This document shows positions 16,913 through 27,919 of a DNA stretch of 64,000 bases, one piece after another; within the stretch, counting starts at the first letter, position 1; each line of letters starts with the position of its first letter. The notes under the pieces are model-generated. The model was not told the DNA's origin, ran no database searches, and saw only the letters and a program-made list of their open reading frames with translations. Made by a program: the position numbers and the translations under genes. The stretch comes from Microbacterium sp. MYb66 (GTDB lineage Bacteria > Actinomycetota > Actinomycetes > Actinomycetales > Microbacteriaceae), in the NCBI RefSeq assembly GCF_002979435.1, contig NZ_PCOV01000006.1, positions 124,001 to 188,000 on the forward strand. Direction: 5' to 3'.

Positions 16913-16929
16913 CTCGGCCGAGCGGCTCG

Positions 16930-17802
16930 CTATTCTCGGCCCAGGTCCCGGTGACGGACGTTCACGGCGACACCGGGGATGGCTGCGAGCCGACGAGCGA
17001 GCTCCTCCGACATCGCGACCGAGCGGTGCTTTCCGCCGGTGCAGCCGATGGCGATGGTGGAATGGCTCTTGTTCTCGCGCTGATACCCCTCGAGCACCGG
17101 CACGAGCGCTGACGAATAGGCGTCCAGGAACTCCATCGCGCCCTCGCGGGAGAGGACGTACTCGCGCACCGTCTCGTCCTGTCCCGTCAGGCCGCGCAGC
17201 TCCTCGTTCCAGAAGGGGTTCGGAAGGAAGCGCATGTCTGCGACAAGGTCGACGTCGGTCGGGAGACCGTACTTGAACCCGAAGCTGAGCAGGGTGACCC
17301 GGTGCCGGGCCTCACCCTCCTCCGAGAAGATGTCCGAGACCTGCGTCGCCAGCTGATGGATGTTGAGCGTGGACGTGTCGATCACGAGGTCCGCAGCTTC
17401 GCGAATCGGCGCGAGTCTGGTCCGCTCGATGCGGATGCCGTCGAGCAGAGTGCCGTCCCCCTGCAGCGGATGCGGACGCCGAACCGACTCGAAGCGCCGC
17501 ACGAGGACATCGTCGGAGGCGTCGAGGAACAGCACCCGGACGGAACCGCGCGAACGCAACGCCCGCGCGACCCCGGGGAAGTCGTCGAACAGGTTGCGAC
17601 CTCGGACGTCGACCACCGCGGCGACCTTGGGCAGCGCGGTGCCGCCCATGTCGGTCAGATCCAACAGGGGGCGCAGGATCTGAGGCGGCAGGTTGTCGAC
17701 GACGTACCAGCCGAGATCCTCCAATGCGTTCGCCACCGTGGTCCGGCCCGCACCGGACATCCCTGTGACGATGAGGAACTCGCCCTTCTCCCCGTCAGTC
17801 AT
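16930..17802 (-). CDS. rapZ: RapZ/YvcJ-family nucleotide-binding protein
   Basis: This 290-residue P-loop protein belongs to the RapZ (YvcJ) family, which hydrolyses nucleotides and in E. coli acts as an RNase adapter for the small RNA that controls amino-sugar synthesis. The Walker A region reads GMSGAGRT (14-21), with Arg in place of the usual Lys, as I recall for other actinobacterial members. The C-terminal half has the conserved [17 protein letters not shown] and [10 protein letters not shown] (about residue 253). It follows uvrC by 34 bp on the same strand. Confidence 0.93.
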   Translation of the reverse strand: MTDGEKGEFLIVTGMSGAGRTTVANALEDLGWYVVDNLPPQILRPLLDLTDMGGTALPKVAAVVDVRGRNLFDDFPGVARALRSRGSVRVLFLDASDDVLVRRFESVRRPHPLQGDGTLLDGIRIERTRLAPIREAADLVIDTSTLNIHQLATQVSDIFSEEGEARHRVTLLSFGFKYGLPTDVDLVADMRFLPNPFWNEELRGLTGQDETVREYVLSREGAMEFLDAYSSALVPVLEGYQRENKSHSTIAIGCTGGKHRSVAMSEELARRLAAIPGVAVNVRHRDLGRE

Positions 17803-17836
17803 CGTTCAGCGCTCCCTCTCCCCCTCGGCCTCCAGC

Positions 17837-19740
17837 CTAGCGAGTGGACAGGTGCGTATGGATGTTCTGGGCGAGCACGGGCCCGATTCCCTGGACTTCC
17901 TCGATCTCGCCGGGGGCCGCGGCCCGCAGCGCGGTCACCGACCCGAAGTGCTTCAGCAACACCTTGATGCGCGACGCACCGAGCCCGGGCACCTCGGCGA
18001 GCACAGAGCTGATGTCGTTGCGACGCCTCTTGCGCTGGTGCGTGATCGCGAAGCGGTGCGCCTCGTCGCGCAGTCGCTGCAGCAGGTAGAGCGCCTCGCT
18101 CGTGCGCGGAAGGATCACCGGGAAGTCGTCGCCCGGGAGCCACACCTCTTCGAGTCGCTTGGCGATGCCGCAGACCGCGATCTCGGTGTGACCGGCGTCT
18201 CGGAGCGCTCTGGCCGCAGCCTCGACCTGAGGCTTCCCGCCGTCGACGAGGAGGAGCTGGGGCGGGTAGGCGAAACGCGGTTTGCGCCGGACCGTCGCCT
18301 CACCGACGTCTTCCGCGACGACCTCCTCGGTCGTCGGATCGATCAGCTCCAGCTCTTCCGGACGGTCGAGGTGGGCGAGCCGGCGACGAAGGACCTGATA
18401 CATCGAGTCGGTGTCGTCCGTCGTCTCTGCGATGTTGAACGACCGATACTGGTCCTTGCGGGGAAGCCCGTCCTCGAACACGACCATCGATGCGACCACG
18501 TTCGTGCCACCGAGGTGCGAGATGTCGAAGCACTCGATGCGCAGCGGCGCCTCGGTCATCCCCAGCGCTTCCTGCAGATCGGTGAGCGCCTGGGTGCGTG
18601 CGACGTAGTCGGTGGTGCGCCGGGTCTTGTAGCGGATCAGCGCCTGCTGCGCGTTGAGCGTCGCCGTGCGCATCAGATCGGCGCGCTGTCCGCGCTGAGC
18701 GACGGCGATCTCGACCTTCTTGCCGCGACGTTCCCGCAGCCACAGCTCGAGTTCCGCCGCGTCATCAGGGAGGGTGGGGACCAGGATCCTGCGAGGAACG
18801 TCCTGCGCATCCCCGTATGCCTGCTGCAAAACCTGATCGACGAGCTCGGCGCTCGTGATGTCGATCTCCTTCTCGATCGTCAGGGCCCGCACACCGCGAA
18901 CACGACCACCGCGGATCACGAAGTGCTGGACGGCCGCGGCGAGCTCATCCTCGGCGATGCCGAACAGATCCGCATCTTCGTCGCTGGGGAGCACGAGCGC
19001 GCTCTTGCCGAGAACTGCTTCGATCGCCGAGAGCTTGTCGCGGTACTTTGCGGCCGCCTCGTAGTCCATCGCCGCGGACGCGGCCAGCATCCGCGTGGTG
19101 AGCTCTCGCGTGAACCGCTCGTCTCCCCCCGCCATGAACGCGACGAAGTCGTCGACCATGGCGCGGTGCTCCTCGATCGACACCGTCATCGAGCACGGCC
19201 CGCCGCATTTCCCGATCTGGCCGGGGAAGCACGGACGCCCCGTCTGCATGGCCCGCTTGTAGCTGGCGTCGCTGCAGGTGCGGATCGGGAACGCCTTGAT
19301 CATCAGGTCGATCGTCTCGTGCACCGCCCACACCTTCGGGTACGGGCCGAAGTAGCGCGCGCCGGGGATCTTCCGATTGCGCGTCACGAGTACACGAGGC
19401 GCTTCGTCGCCGAGCGTCACGGCCATGAAGGGGTAGGACTTGTCGTCCTTGTAGCGAACGTTGAAGGGCGGATCGAACTCTTTGATCCACATGTACTCGA
19501 GCTGCAGCGAGTCGACGTCGGTGGGGACGACAGTCCACTCGACCGATGCGGCCGTGGTGACCATCCGCCGCGTGCGCTCGTGCAGCGTACGCAACGGAGC
19601 GAAGTAGTTCGAGAGGCGCTGACGCAGGTTCTTCGCCTTGCCGACGTAGAGCACACGACCCGCGGCGTCACGGAAGCGGTACACGCCGGGATCGGTGGGG
19701 ATCTCCCCCGGCCGCGGCTTGTACGACAGCACGTCGGCCA

Positions 19741-19741
<1 letters not shown>
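17837..19741 (-). CDS. uvrC: UvrABC excinuclease subunit C
   Basis: UvrC makes both incisions in nucleotide excision repair. The 634-residue protein has an N-terminal GIY-YIG nuclease ([19 protein letters not shown], 19-37), four cysteines Cys156, Cys171, Cys179 and Cys183 that match the iron-sulfur site of UvrC, a UVR helix around 205-240 that contacts UvrB, an RNase H-like nuclease in the second half and a helix-hairpin-helix end (about 575-634). Its start shares one base with the uvrA stop, so the two are coupled. Confidence 0.97.
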
Positions 19742-22629
<2,888 letters not shown>

Positions 22630-22635
22630 CGAACA

Positions 22636-22641
22636 AGTCTA
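22636..22641 (-). promoter_or_regulatory. -10 element of leaderless uvrA
   Basis: TAGACT ends 6 nt before the uvrA GTG and overlaps the stop codon of the upstream membrane-protein gene. Transcription should begin at or next to the start codon. Confidence 0.6.
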
Positions 22642-23235
22642 CGAGGGGCCACGGACATTGGCTCCGTGAGGAGACTCCGCAGTCGGTTCCGCCCCTGCGC
22701 GCGCGTTCGTCCCGGCGGGAGCATCCGCCCTCTTCGCGGCCCGCAGCGCGAGGACCACGCCGAGCAGGAGCGCGGTCGCAGCAAGCGGAGCCAGCCAGGC
22801 GACACCTCGGTCGACGTCGGAGGGCGCCGACAACCACACCCCGAGCACGAGAGGCTGTGCGAGCAGCTGCACGATGAGGAATCGTCCGAGACTCGGCACC
22901 AGCACCGCGAGAGCGAGGCGAGACGACGCCGGGATCACCAGGCTCAGCGACGCCAGCATGTGGATTGCGGGGACGACAAGGACAGCGAGTGCGGTCCGTT
23001 CCGGCGCCTGATCGGTCAGGAGCACGCCGAACACCACGCATGCCGCACTCAGCCATGCGGCCAGCGATCGAGGGACGACGACCGCGACCAGCGCGGCGAG
23101 CACCGCGACCACCTGCCACACCGGGAAGGGGTTGAGCACGACGACACCAGCCCAGACGACCGCGACGAGCAGGAGCCGGACCGCGATCCCGGGGACCGCG
23201 CCGCGCACCCGGAACGAGCGGTTGCCGCGCGTCAT
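22639..23235 (-). CDS. Membrane protein of the MoxR/DUF58 cluster
   Basis: This 198-residue protein has about five hydrophobic helices (roughly 17-33, 36-50, 53-70, 78-100 and 140-160), a basic N-terminus ([12 protein letters not shown]) and an Ala/Arg-rich cytoplasmic tail. I do not recognise the family. The start at 23235 overlaps the DUF58 gene stop by 4 bp (ATGA); a longer open frame upstream lies inside the DUF58 gene and is not used. It closes a five-gene coupled operon and may act with the MoxR ATPase at the membrane. Confidence 0.8.
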   Translation of the reverse strand: MTRGNRSFRVRGAVPGIAVRLLLVAVVWAGVVVLNPFPVWQVVAVLAALVAVVVPRSLAAWLSAACVVFGVLLTDQAPERTALAVLVVPAIHMLASLSLVIPASSRLALAVLVPSLGRFLIVQLLAQPLVLGVWLSAPSDVDRGVAWLAPLAATALLLGVVLALRAAKRADAPAGTNARAGAEPTAESPHGANVRGPS

Positions 23236-24545
23236 CGGCGCACCGTCCGCACCCGCTGCTGACGACGGGCCGCGAGACGCATCGCGACGTCCACATCGGG
23301 ATCCGCCCATGCGACGACCTCCACTCCCGCGTGACGCAGCTCCGCGAGGATGTCGGAGCGCTCCGCGAGGAGGGTCCGCAGCGCGATGTGCTGCTCAGGG
23401 GTGAGCCGGGTCGCGTCCGGAAGCGGCAGGACGTCGACGGCGACCACGGCGTGGCCCGCCGCCCTCCAATTCGTGGCCAGTCGGGCGGCCACGCCGTCGA
23501 CGAAGGTGGAGAGGACGAACACGATGGATCCCGGTGGCACGAGCGGCGACCGGCGGTATCCGGAGCCCTCCTCTCCCCGACCGGTGGCGGCGACGACGTC
23601 GCGCACGCGGGCGAGATGACGTGCACCGCCCCCGGCAGGGATGCTGCGTCCTCCGGGCGAAAGGGAGTGGTACGCGACCCGATCGCCGACGCCGAGCGCC
23701 GTGGTCGCGATCGACAGCGCCGCCTCGCGGGCGAGGTCGAGCGACGTGATCCCGGATCGGTCCGTATCATCCGAACCCCATGCGGCCACCACGGCCCCGA
23801 GTTCCTCCGCGGTGTCGACGGCGATCACCACCGATGAATCGCTGAGAGTGTTCGTGCGACGCACCAGGAGTTCGCCGGGTCGGCGCGCGGCCCGCGCTGT
23901 CGCCCGCCAGTCGACCCGGCGCAGCTCGTCTCCCGGGCCGAACGGATGGATGTCGCGGAAGTCGCCGCCCTGACCAGGACGCGCGCCCTCATGAGCGCCG
24001 TGGAGGCCCGTCAGACGCGGGGCGAGCGGGAGCCGTCCGATCCGGAGCGAACGCGGGGATGCGTTCCACTCCACGACGATGCGCGGACTGTGCTCCGACA
24101 CCCACGCGCCGTCCAGGGCGACCCCTCGGACTGTCACGCCGAGGAGCTCGAGGGGCCCGGAGTGCTGCAGGCGACTGCGCGAGGTGAGCACGCCCGGTCC
24201 GGGGCGGACGTCGGCGAGGCCTGTGCGCCGCTGCTCCTGATCGATCGCGACCTGCACCCAGTCGGCTTCGAGCGAGATGTCCGTCGCAGCGGCCACCTCC
24301 GGTGCCGTCTCTGCGCCATCGCGGTGTGCACGCACCTCGATGGACACGACGGTGTCGACGGGGCGACGCAGCAGCATCCACGCCGTCGCCAGCGCGAGCG
24401 GCAGGCCGATGCCGATCACATCCGGCCGCGAGAACGCGAGTCCCACCGCCGCGAGCACTCCCGCACCGGCGAGTCCGATCGCGATCACGGGCGTCCGGCG
24501 CCAGCGCACCGGCGCCCGCGCGGCGACGCGGGTCGACTCGGTCAC
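23232..24545 (-). CDS. DUF58 domain-containing membrane protein
   Basis: This 437-residue protein has two transmembrane helices near the N-terminus (about 18-60) and the DUF58 signature HPFGPGDELRRVDWRATAR in the middle, followed by a von Willebrand factor A-like region (VVIAVDTAEE). DUF58 proteins are usually paired with MoxR ATPases, which are thought to insert cofactors or remodel protein complexes. The start is the GTG at 24545, which overlaps the MoxR stop as GTGA. The frame stays open for 28 more codons upstream, but these would lie inside the MoxR gene. Confidence 0.9.
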   Translation of the reverse strand: MTESTRVAARAPVRWRRTPVIAIGLAGAGVLAAVGLAFSRPDVIGIGLPLALATAWMLLRRPVDTVVSIEVRAHRDGAETAPEVAAATDISLEADWVQVAIDQEQRRTGLADVRPGPGVLTSRSRLQHSGPLELLGVTVRGVALDGAWVSEHSPRIVVEWNASPRSLRIGRLPLAPRLTGLHGAHEGARPGQGGDFRDIHPFGPGDELRRVDWRATARAARRPGELLVRRTNTLSDSSVVIAVDTAEELGAVVAAWGSDDTDRSGITSLDLAREAALSIATTALGVGDRVAYHSLSPGGRSIPAGGGARHLARVRDVVAATGRGEEGSGYRRSPLVPPGSIVFVLSTFVDGVAARLATNWRAAGHAVVAVDVLPLPDATRLTPEQHIALRTLLAERSDILAELRHAGVEVVAWADPDVDVAMRLAARRQQRVRTVRR

Positions 24546-25513
24546 CGCACTGCGGCCACGGTCGGCGGGACCGGCGTCGTCGAGACCACGGTTGCCACGA
24601 CCGATCGTGGATCCACCCCTTGTGCCCACGCCTGCGGAGTCAGAGTGAGGCGGTGCGCGAGCACGGCCTCCGCGATGCGTTTGATGTCGTCCGGACGCAC
24701 GTAGTCCCTGCCGTCCAGAGCCGCGAGAGCTCGGCCGAGCAGCACGAGGGACTGGGACCCGCGGGGCGAAGCCCCCACGGCCACATTCGTCGCGTCGCGC
24801 GTCGCCCGCGCGAGATCCACGCAGTAGCGCGCAACATCGGCGTCGACGTGGATCCGCTCGACGGCGGCCTGGATCGCCAGCAGACCCTCGGCGTCGACGA
24901 CCGGCTCGACGGAGACATCGGGACTCTGCCTGAGGACGCGGTCCAGGATGATGCGCGCCTCATCCTCCGGCGCGGGGTAGCCGACGGCGAGACGAACCAT
25001 GAACCGGTCGAGCTGCGCTTCGGGTAGGGCGTAGGTCCCCTCGTACTCGATCGGGTTCGACGTCGCGATCACGTGGAACGGCTGCGGCAGCGGGAACCTG
25101 TTGCCCTCTACCGTGACCTGGCGTTCGGCCATGGCCTCGAGCATCGCGGACTGGGTCTTGGGGGTCGTCCGGTTCACCTCGTCGGCCAGGAGCAGGCCGG
25201 TGAAGATGGGGCCCGGCCGGAACACGAAGTCGCCGCTGGCTGGCGCGTACACGTAGGAACCGGTGACGTCGCCCGGGAGCATGTCCGGCGTGCACTGCAG
25301 CCGTCGGAAGTCGAGGCCGAGCGCGGACGCGAGGCTCCGTGCCGCGAGGGTCTTCCCGAGACCGGGGACATCCTCGAAGAGCACGTGCCCTCCCGCCAGG
25401 ATCGCCGCGAGAGCGATGGTGAGGGGCTCGTCCATCCCCACGACCGCGCCTCGGACGCTCTCGATCACCCGGCGCCCGACGTCGGCGATCTGCGTGGTCT
25501 CCTGGGTGCTCAT
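24542..25513 (-). CDS. MoxR-family AAA+ ATPase
   Basis: This 323-residue ATPase has the MoxR core: Walker A in FEDVPGLGKTLAARSLA, Walker B in LLADEVNRTTPKTQSAMLEA, sensor 1 in HVIATSNPIEYEGTYALPEA and the C-terminal lid with an arginine finger region. MoxR proteins act as chaperone-like remodelers with DUF58/VWA partners. It is coupled by ATGA to the upstream 157-residue gene and by GTGA to the DUF58 gene. Confidence 0.95.
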   Translation of the reverse strand: MSTQETTQIADVGRRVIESVRGAVVGMDEPLTIALAAILAGGHVLFEDVPGLGKTLAARSLASALGLDFRRLQCTPDMLPGDVTGSYVYAPASGDFVFRPGPIFTGLLLADEVNRTTPKTQSAMLEAMAERQVTVEGNRFPLPQPFHVIATSNPIEYEGTYALPEAQLDRFMVRLAVGYPAPEDEARIILDRVLRQSPDVSVEPVVDAEGLLAIQAAVERIHVDADVARYCVDLARATRDATNVAVGASPRGSQSLVLLGRALAALDGRDYVRPDDIKRIAEAVLAHRLTLTPQAWAQGVDPRSVVATVVSTTPVPPTVAAVR

Positions 25514-25983
25514 CCGGTCTCCTCCGTGTCGTTCGGGATTCGTTCGATGGCATCGAGCACTCGCTCGATGTCGGTGCGCTGCACTTCGCTGCGGTGGAGG
25601 GCATCACGCACGCCCTCCCCGAGGAGCGCGTCGATGCGCGGGTGCTGCGCAGGGTCGTCGAGGTCGAGACCTCGATGGGCGAGCCGCCTTCGCAGCGCGT
25701 TCTGCACCCGGCGCACGACCAGATGGCCGGCGACGCCCGTGCGTGAGTTGATCGCCCATGCCATCCGTGACACCTCGGAGCCGCTGGAGGCACGCCTCGG
25801 CTCCTCGGGCGGCCAGCTGGCATCATCGTCGAAGAAGATCTGGCGCGCCGCGAGGACGATGGTCAGGACGGTGAGCATCCAGGCGAGCACGAAGGGCACG
25901 GGGAACCCCCACTGCCCGAGCAGGATCAGGACGGCGACGGCGACGGCGATGCCGACACCCGTGATCACGAACCGCCCCTTCAT
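25510..25983 (-). CDS. Hypothetical membrane protein of the MoxR cluster
   Basis: This 157-residue protein has two hydrophobic segments (about 5-25 and 30-48) and a soluble C-terminal part with many charged helices (VVRRVQNALRRRLAHRGLDL). I do not recognise it. The ATG at 25983 overlaps the DUF4129 gene stop by 4 bp, and its own stop overlaps MoxR by 4 bp, so it is a coupled member of the operon. Confidence 0.8.
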   Translation of the reverse strand: MKGRFVITGVGIAVAVAVLILLGQWGFPVPFVLAWMLTVLTIVLAARQIFFDDDASWPPEEPRRASSGSEVSRMAWAINSRTGVAGHLVVRRVQNALRRRLAHRGLDLDDPAQHPRIDALLGEGVRDALHRSEVQRTDIERVLDAIERIPNDTEETG

Positions 25984-26747
25984 CGCCACCCCGCCTGGAT
26001 GCCCCGCAGGCATGCCGACGCCGTCGCGCGGTCACCCTCGTCGGCATCGCGCCCGCCGAAGCGGACCTGCTCGTAGAGCGCGAGCAGCGTCACGACGTCG
26101 GCGGCGATCCCCGTACGGCGCCCGATGATCCGCACCGTGAACTCCGAGGGCGTCTCGTTGGCGCCTCGTCCTGCGCCGGCATCAGCCGCCGATTCCTCCA
26201 GCCCCACCCACGCCGCCACGATGCTGTCGCCGGGGGCGGGACGCTCGTCGATCGTCCGGAGTGCTTCGGCGATTCCGCGGCGTATCGTCGCCTCGTCGGG
26301 CTCAGCGTCCAGGGCCGCGCCGACGAGCACCTCGGCATCGACGTGCGCCACCTCCTGCCTCGCGAGCGGGCGGTCGCGCCACAGCCCTTTGAGGAAACGA
26401 AGCAGCAGACGCAGCCCGAAGTAGGCCGCGGCGAGCACAGCGGCGGCCACGAGGGCGGCGAGGACGAAGCCGATGATCGTGAGCAGCGGCGAGTCCTCCG
26501 GCGAGTCCTCCGGCGGTTCCATCGGCGGCGGTGAGGATTCCATCGGCGCCGGAGGAACGACCTCCTCGCTCGTGCTGCTCGGGCCTTCGTCGGGCCCCAA
26601 CGAGAACTGAGGAAGCCCCTGCGCGGCGACGGCGAACATGACGACAGCGAAGAGACCGGTGATCGCGATCAGGGGAAGCAGCAGATGCCGCGACCGGCTT
26701 CTCGCGGCACGTTCCTCCCCCAGGGCCGAGGGTTCGGAGCGCGACAT
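25980..26747 (-). CDS. DUF4129 domain-containing membrane protein
   Basis: This 255-residue protein has two transmembrane helices (about 22-43 and 88-112) separated by a Pro/Glu/Ser-rich outside loop, and a cytoplasmic C-terminal DUF4129 domain (TPSEFTVRIIGRR followed by LLALYEQVRFGG). DUF4129 commonly accompanies MoxR and DUF58 proteins, and is often fused to transglutaminase domains, which are absent here. It is first in the operon. A TAGGGT -10 ends 6 nt before the ATG. Confidence 0.88.
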   Translation of the reverse strand: MSRSEPSALGEERAARSRSRHLLLPLIAITGLFAVVMFAVAAQGLPQFSLGPDEGPSSTSEEVVPPAPMESSPPPMEPPEDSPEDSPLLTIIGFVLAALVAAAVLAAAYFGLRLLLRFLKGLWRDRPLARQEVAHVDAEVLVGAALDAEPDEATIRRGIAEALRTIDERPAPGDSIVAAWVGLEESAADAGAGRGANETPSEFTVRIIGRRTGIAADVVTLLALYEQVRFGGRDADEGDRATASACLRGIQAGWR

Positions 26748-26753
26748 GCCTCC

Positions 26754-26759
26754 ACCCTA
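26754..26759 (-). promoter_or_regulatory. -10 element of the MoxR operon (leaderless candidate)
   Basis: TAGGGT ends 6 nt before the ATG of the DUF4129 gene. The intervening GGAGGC is too close to the ATG to act as a normal Shine-Dalgarno. Confidence 0.5.
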
Positions 26760-26767
26760 GGGGGCGC

Positions 26768-26815
26768 CTCGTTCGCGACCCGCTCCCCGACTCGGGTTCG
26801 AGCGACGCGAACGAG
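26768..26815 (-). terminator. Terminator after the OhrR-like gene
   Basis: Arms CTCGTTCGCG (26768-26777) and CGCGAACGAG (26806-26815) form a perfect 10-bp stem around a long GC-rich loop, 3 bp beyond the stop codon. Confidence 0.6.
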
Positions 26816-26818
26816 CGC

Positions 26819-27262
26819 TCAGCCGAGATCCGGGCGTCGCCCCGCGAAGGGGCCGAGACCGTCTCGGAGGGTGGTGATCTCCTCGATGTCCATGCCCACG
26901 GCGGCCATCACCTGATGGGGAACATCGACCGCCCGGTCGCGCAGAGCCGCACCCGCCTCGGTCAGCGTGATCTCCAGGCGCCGCTCGTCCTCGCTGCTCC
27001 GTTGACGGGCGACCAGCCCTTCGACTTCCAGCCGCTTCACGAGGGGCGAGGCGGTGGCCGGCTCCAGCGCGAGGTCGAGAGCGAGATCGTTCAGAGTGCG
27101 CGGAGCGCGCTCCCAGAGCGCCAGCATGACGAGGTACTGGGGATGTGTGAGGCCCAACGGCTCGAGGATCGGGCGGTAGAGGGCGACGACATTGCGCGCC
27201 GCGGTCACCAGGGCGAAGCAGAGCTGGTTCTCGAGCCGGAGCAGGTCGTCGGATGCCGTCAC
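26819..27262 (-). CDS. OhrR-like MarR-family organic peroxide sensor
   Basis: This 147-residue winged-helix repressor matches OhrR closely: LENQLCFAL places the single cysteine at residue 15, the position of the peroxide-reactive Cys15 of B. subtilis OhrR, and YRPILEPLGLTHPQYLVMLALWE follows as in the family. The DNA-recognition helix lies around LALEPATASPLVKRLE (62-77). Family members release DNA when Cys15 is oxidised by organic hydroperoxides and usually control ohr, which is not in this window. The GTG start lacks a Shine-Dalgarno; TATAGT ends 7 nt before it. The gene is divergent from a small Cys-rich protein gene, with a palindrome between them. Confidence 0.9.
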   Translation of the reverse strand: MTASDDLLRLENQLCFALVTAARNVVALYRPILEPLGLTHPQYLVMLALWERAPRTLNDLALDLALEPATASPLVKRLEVEGLVARQRSSEDERRLEITLTEAGAALRDRAVDVPHQVMAAVGMDIEEITTLRDGLGPFAGRRPDLG

Positions 27263-27269
27263 AAGGGAG

Positions 27270-27275
27270 ACTATA
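27270..27275 (-). promoter_or_regulatory. -10 element of the OhrR-like gene (leaderless candidate)
   Basis: TATAGT, a near-consensus -10, ends 7 nt before the GTG. It overlaps TATACA (27272-27277), the best -35 candidate of the opposite promoter. Confidence 0.6.
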
Positions 27276-27283
27276 CATCTGCG

Positions 27284-27294
27284 CTAATAATTAG
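27284..27294. promoter_or_regulatory. Candidate OhrR/MarR operator CTAATAATTAG
   Basis: An 11-bp palindrome (CTAAT-A-ATTAG) in an AT-rich patch sits between the -35 and -10 positions of both divergent promoters. MarR-family repressors bind such short AT-rich dyads. Confidence 0.5.
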
Positions 27295-27300
27295 TACACT
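27295..27300 (+). promoter_or_regulatory. -10 element of the 80-residue protein gene
   Basis: TACACT ends 7 nt before the ATG at 27308, with TATACA 17 bp upstream as -35 (four of six consensus bases). The 7-nt gap also contains AAGGA, so translation could be leaderless or use a very short leader. Confidence 0.5.
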
Positions 27301-27307
27301 AAGGAAC

Positions 27308-27550
27308 ATGGCACAGGACTCCGACCGCCCCCCACTCCGCACCCGCATCCGCGAAGCCGGCGGTCTGTACTCGTGGGTCAACACGAACCTCATCCGGTTC
27401 GCCGGCCCCGCCTCGGTCGGGCCGTACGAGAAGACCCCGCCGCCCAGTGCCGCCGAACGCGCGGAACGCGCCTGTCCCCTGTGCGGCGCGCCGATGACGC
27501 AGCACGAGATCGATCGTTCCGGCCCGAAGACCCTGGTGCACTGCCCGTAG
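27308..27550 (+). CDS. Small protein with CxxC...HxC motif
   Basis: This 80-residue protein ends with CPLCGAPMTQHEIDRSGPKT followed by LVHCP, a Cys-x2-Cys plus His/Cys arrangement that could bind one zinc ion. The N-terminal half is basic with SWVNTNLIRFAGPASVGPY. There is no signal peptide. I do not know the family by name. It is divergent from the OhrR-like gene and shares its operator region, so it is likely controlled by peroxide stress; a redox-active or zinc-ribbon protein is a guess. Confidence 0.75.
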   Translation: MAQDSDRPPLRTRIREAGGLYSWVNTNLIRFAGPASVGPYEKTPPPSAAERAERACPLCGAPMTQHEIDRSGPKTLVHCP

Positions 27551-27553
27551 CTG

Positions 27554-27904
27554 TTAGTCCTTCTCGGTGGCCTCGACCGCCGAGCCCGTGGACTCTCGCG
27601 CGACATCGAGCCACGACATGAGCGCGGTGTCATCTTCGATGACGCCGGCGGCCACATCCAGCCAGCCCGAGCTCATCGTGCGCGAACCCATCACCGCGCG
27701 CGCGACGCCCGGTTCCGTCAGGAGAGCGGCGCCGCTCTCGTCGTCGACGCGGACGAGAAGAACTCCGCCGGGGCGCGCCCCCACCAGGATGCGGCCGTCA
27801 TCGAGGAACGCCCGGGTTCCGAACATGCGGCGCTCCTCGATCTCGGCGTCCGCACTCAACAGCGCGCGGACCCGGTCGGCGAGCTCGTTCCCTGCAGCGT
27901 CCAT
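27554..27904 (-). CDS. TfoX/Sxy N-terminal domain protein
   Basis: This 116-residue protein fits the TfoX/Sxy N-terminal fold: RRMFGTRAFLDDGRILVGA, then LLVRVDDE and a GW-containing strand (MSSGWLDVAA). In Gammaproteobacteria TfoX controls competence, but short stand-alone actinobacterial members have no established role. The stop codon is 3 bp from the convergent small gene and the start is 16 bp after the uvrB stop, so it is probably read with uvrB. Confidence 0.8.
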   Translation of the reverse strand: MDAAGNELADRVRALLSADAEIEERRMFGTRAFLDDGRILVGARPGGVLLVRVDDESGAALLTEPGVARAVMGSRTMSSGWLDVAAGVIEDDTALMSWLDVARESTGSAVEATEKD

Positions 27905-27919
27905 CGATCAGTCCTCTGC

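Noticed and set aside
22630..22680. LexA (SOS) box at uvrA
   Set aside because: GAAC occurs at 22631-22634 but has no GTTC partner at SOS-box spacing.
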